A DNA stretch of 7,972 bases, from assembly GCA_910586175.1 (NCBI GenBank), contig CAJUIJ010000114.1, positions 1 through 7,972 on the forward strand. Reading direction: 5' to 3'. Position numbers and translations under genes: made by a program. Positions 5,838 to 7,972 of the stretch are shown here, piece by piece. The notes beneath the pieces were generated by a model. The model did not search any database, was not told where the DNA came from, and worked only from the letters and a program-made list of their open reading frames with translations. The first letter of the stretch is position 1. Each line of letters starts with the position of its first letter. The DNA comes from an uncultured Muribaculaceae bacterium (GTDB taxonomy: Bacteria > Bacteroidota > Bacteroidia > Bacteroidales > Muribaculaceae).

Positions 5838-7972
5838 TGTTTGCCGGTGAGTAGAGCCTGAAGGTCGTGTAGAGTAGTCAAAGCCTGCAGGGGAGTGAGG
5901 TTATCGACGTTGATATTCAGCAGGCGGTCGCGTATCTGAGAGAGGAGTGGATCGTCGAGCTGGAAAAGGGAGAGCTGGTAGCCTTCGCGTTGCTTACCGA
6001 GGTTGGAGAGGTCGGGCTTGGAGGCGGAATCGCCATTCTTCTCGAGATTGGCGAGCACCTGATCGGCTCGGCGCACTATGGATGGAGGCATGCCGGCGAG
6101 CTTGGCCACATGGATACCGAAACTGTGGGCAGACCCTCCGGGTTCGAGCTTGCGCATGAAGACCACCTTGCCGTTAATCTCCCGCACCGATACATTCATG
6201 TTTATGATTCTTGCGAAAGACTTTTCCATCTCATTAAGTTCGTGGTAATGAGTGGCAAATAGAGTCTTTGGATGAGCTATATGGTTTTCATGGATATGCT
6301 CCACTATGGCCCATGCTATGGATATGCCATCGTAGGTTGAAGTGCCGCGTCCGAGTTCGTCGAAGAGAATCAGCGACCTGGGGCTCATATTGTTGAGAAT
6401 GGAAGCGGCCTCATTCATCTCGATCATGAAAGTGGACTCGCCCGAAGAGATATTGTCGGAAGCGCCTACGCGGGTGAAGATTTTGTCTACATAACCTATT
6501 TGCGCGGACTCGGCCGGCACGAACGAGCCGATTTGCGCCATAAGCACAATCAAGGCTGTCTGGCGTAGCAGGGCCGACTTACCGGCCATATTGGGTCCGG
6601 TGATCATGATAATCTGCTGATGGTCAGAGTCGAGGTCGATGGAATTGGCTATATAAGGTTGGTCCGGTGGCAGACGGCGTTCGATCACCGGATGGCGCCC
6701 CTCGCGGATGTGGATAGCCATGGAGTCATTCATCACCGGGCGAACATACTTATAAGACTCTGCGGCAGAAGCAAAAGCGAGCATACAGTCGAGAAACTCA
6801 TCGGCAGCGGCATGAGCCTGCATGTCAGTGATCAGACGAGCGAGCCCATCGGTGAGTTGGGCAAAAATGCGGGCTTCGATTACATTGATACGTTCCTCAG
6901 CATTCAATATCTTCTCCTCATAGTCTTTCAGCTCCGGGGTGATGTAACGTTCGGCACTGACGAGAGTCTGCTTTCTGATCCATTCTGCCGGCACCTTATC
7001 CTTGTGGGTGTTTCGGACCTCGATATAATATCCGAATACATTGTTGAAACCTATTTTGAGCGATGGAATTCCTGTGGCTTCCGACTCCCGGTTCTGAATG
7101 TCGGCGAGAGCCAGCCGTCCATTCGAGTGGAGATTGCGGAGTTCGTCGAGTTCGGCGTCTACACCCGGTGCGATAGCAGGGGCTTTGGAGAGAGCGGACG
7201 GGGCGTCGGGGAGAAGTGTTGCCTTAATGGTGTTGATGATGGGAGAGACATCAGGCATCGAGTCGGTGAGCTTGGCAAGCTGACGGTCCGGGTCGACATC
7301 GCTGTCATTAAATTGCGATAGAATGCCACGGAGCTGCATGGAAGCGGCGAGGGAGTTGGCGAGAGCCACGCAGTCACGGGGAGACAAGCGGCGTGCACCT
7401 ACCTTCGTGACGGCACGTCGGAGGTCTCCGATTCGCTGCATTGCATCGATAGCCTGGCAGCGCAAGTCGGGGTCGCGCAGAAGGGACTCCACAATGGAGT
7501 GGCGGCGTGTTATCTCTTCGAGGTCGAGCAGAGGGAACGATATCCAGCTTCTGAGCAGACGCGCACCCATTGGAGTGGAAGTAAGGTTAAGCACATCGAA
7601 TAGCGACAGGCCGTCGGGCGAGAGCGAGTCCTGAAGTTCGAGGTTGCGCACGGTGAATCGGTCAAGAGCCACGAAGCGGTCGGAGTCGATACGTCCGAGC
7701 GAGGTGATGTGGCGCAGGTCGGAGTGGTGGGTCTGGTCGAGATAGTGCATGATGGCGCCGGCGGCAATCACGGCATCGGGCCAATGCGACACTCCGAAGC
7801 CCTTCAGACCGTTGGTGCCGAACTGCGAGGCGAGACGTTGTTCGGCGGCATCGGAGGTGAAAATCCAGTCGTCGAGGTCGAACATGGCGCATCGGTGCGA
7901 TATGTTCTCGTCGGTCCACTGCCGCAGGCCGGACATGCGCAGGAGCTCCTTGGGGCGTATGTTGCCTATCAG
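5834..7972 (-). CDS. mutS: DNA mismatch repair protein MutS (5' end outside window)
   Basis: MutS binds base mismatches and small loops, then acts as an ATP-driven sliding clamp that recruits MutL in the cytoplasm. The frame stays open to the right edge, and its first visible residues, LIGNIRPKELL, match the connector region of MutS. The part before it, including domain I with the Phe-x-Glu mismatch probe, lies outside; 712 residues are visible. Numbering from the internal Met at 7936: lever and clamp domains occupy about 100-400, with the clamp-type FGYYIEV near 301. The Walker A motif GPNMAGKS is at 447-454 (bases 6575-6598). The trans-acting signature SSGESTFMIEMNE is at 497-509, Walker B LILFDELGRG at 522-531 and ATHYHEL at 561-567. 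A QLSLF sequence at 654-658 fits the beta-clamp-binding consensus. The end, TPLQALTTLHDLQ, fits the C-terminal dimerisation region. Identification is certain; all catalytic residues are intact. Confidence 0.98.
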   Translation of the reverse strand: MIGNIRPKELLRMSGLRQWTDENISHRCAMFDLDDWIFTSDAAEQRLASQFGTNGLKGFGVSHWPDAVIAAGAIMHYLDQTHHSDLRHITSLGRIDSDRFVALDRFTVRNLELQDSLSPDGLSLFDVLNLTSTPMGARLLRSWISFPLLDLEEITRRHSIVESLLRDPDLRCQAIDAMQRIGDLRRAVTKVGARRLSPRDCVALANSLAASMQLRGILSQFNDSDVDPDRQLAKLTDSMPDVSPIINTIKATLLPDAPSALSKAPAIAPGVDAELDELRNLHSNGRLALADIQNRESEATGIPSLKIGFNNVFGYYIEVRNTHKDKVPAEWIRKQTLVSAERYITPELKDYEEKILNAEERINVIEARIFAQLTDGLARLITDMQAHAAADEFLDCMLAFASAAESYKYVRPVMNDSMAIHIREGRHPVIERRLPPDQPYIANSIDLDSDHQQIIMITGPNMAGKSALLRQTALIVLMAQIGSFVPAESAQIGYVDKIFTRVGASDNISSGESTFMIEMNEAASILNNMSPRSLILFDELGRGTSTYDGISIAWAIVEHIHENHIAHPKTLFATHYHELNEMEKSFARIINMNVSVREINGKVVFMRKLEPGGSAHSFGIHVAKLAGMPPSIVRRADQVLANLEKNGDSASKPDLSNLGKQREGYQLSLFQLDDPLLSQIRDRLLNINVDNLTPLQALTTLHDLQALLTGKQ

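Noticed and set aside
6620..7321. 233-codon plus-strand open frame inside mutS
   Set aside because: It lies antisense to well-conserved mutS lever and clamp sequence, its translation has no recognisable motif, and long antisense frames are common opposite coding DNA of this composition.

Overview
The window reads as chromosomal DNA of a Bacteroidales bacterium. The MutS, the S66 LD-carboxypeptidase and the radical SAM protein are of the Bacteroidetes type, starts lack clear Shine-Dalgarno sites, and base composition is roughly balanced. A gut Muribaculaceae-like lineage is my best guess, by impression only. All seven protein genes lie on the minus strand and are tightly packed, so transcription runs from high to low coordinates. 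No tRNA, rRNA, insertion sequence, phage gene or CRISPR array is visible. No gene-free stretch exceeds about 110 bases.

In transcription order: (1) mutS, cut by the right edge so that the mismatch-recognition domain is missing; (2) a polytopic membrane protein resembling GT-C glycosyltransferases, whose ATG overlaps the mutS stop as ATGA; (3) a UbiA-superfamily protein of the polyprenyl-phosphate phosphoribosyltransferase (DPPR synthase-like) type; (4) a HAD-IB phosphatase-like protein 10 bases further on; (5) a radical SAM protein of the COG0731 type; (6) an LD-carboxypeptidase of family S66; (7) a type I phosphoribosyltransferase-domain protein with a repetitive Q/N-rich insertion.

Genes 2 to 4 look like a functional group. 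UbiA-type DPPR synthases join phosphoribose from PRPP to a polyprenyl phosphate, a phosphatase removes the 5-phosphate, and a GT-C enzyme could use the lipid-linked pentose outside the membrane. This pathway is inference by analogy with mycobacterial decaprenyl-phosphoryl sugar synthesis. MutS and LdcA have clear housekeeping roles in mismatch repair and murein recycling.

The most unusual non-coding region is the 107-base gap before the LD-carboxypeptidase gene. On the sense strand it holds an unbroken 57-base purine run containing a 17-base direct repeat. A 15-codon reading frame follows, whose stop overlaps the carboxypeptidase ATG as ATGA. A sequence resembling the start of that small frame recurs at the left edge of the window, next to a perfect 7-bp hairpin, which suggests a dispersed short element or leader-peptide family.
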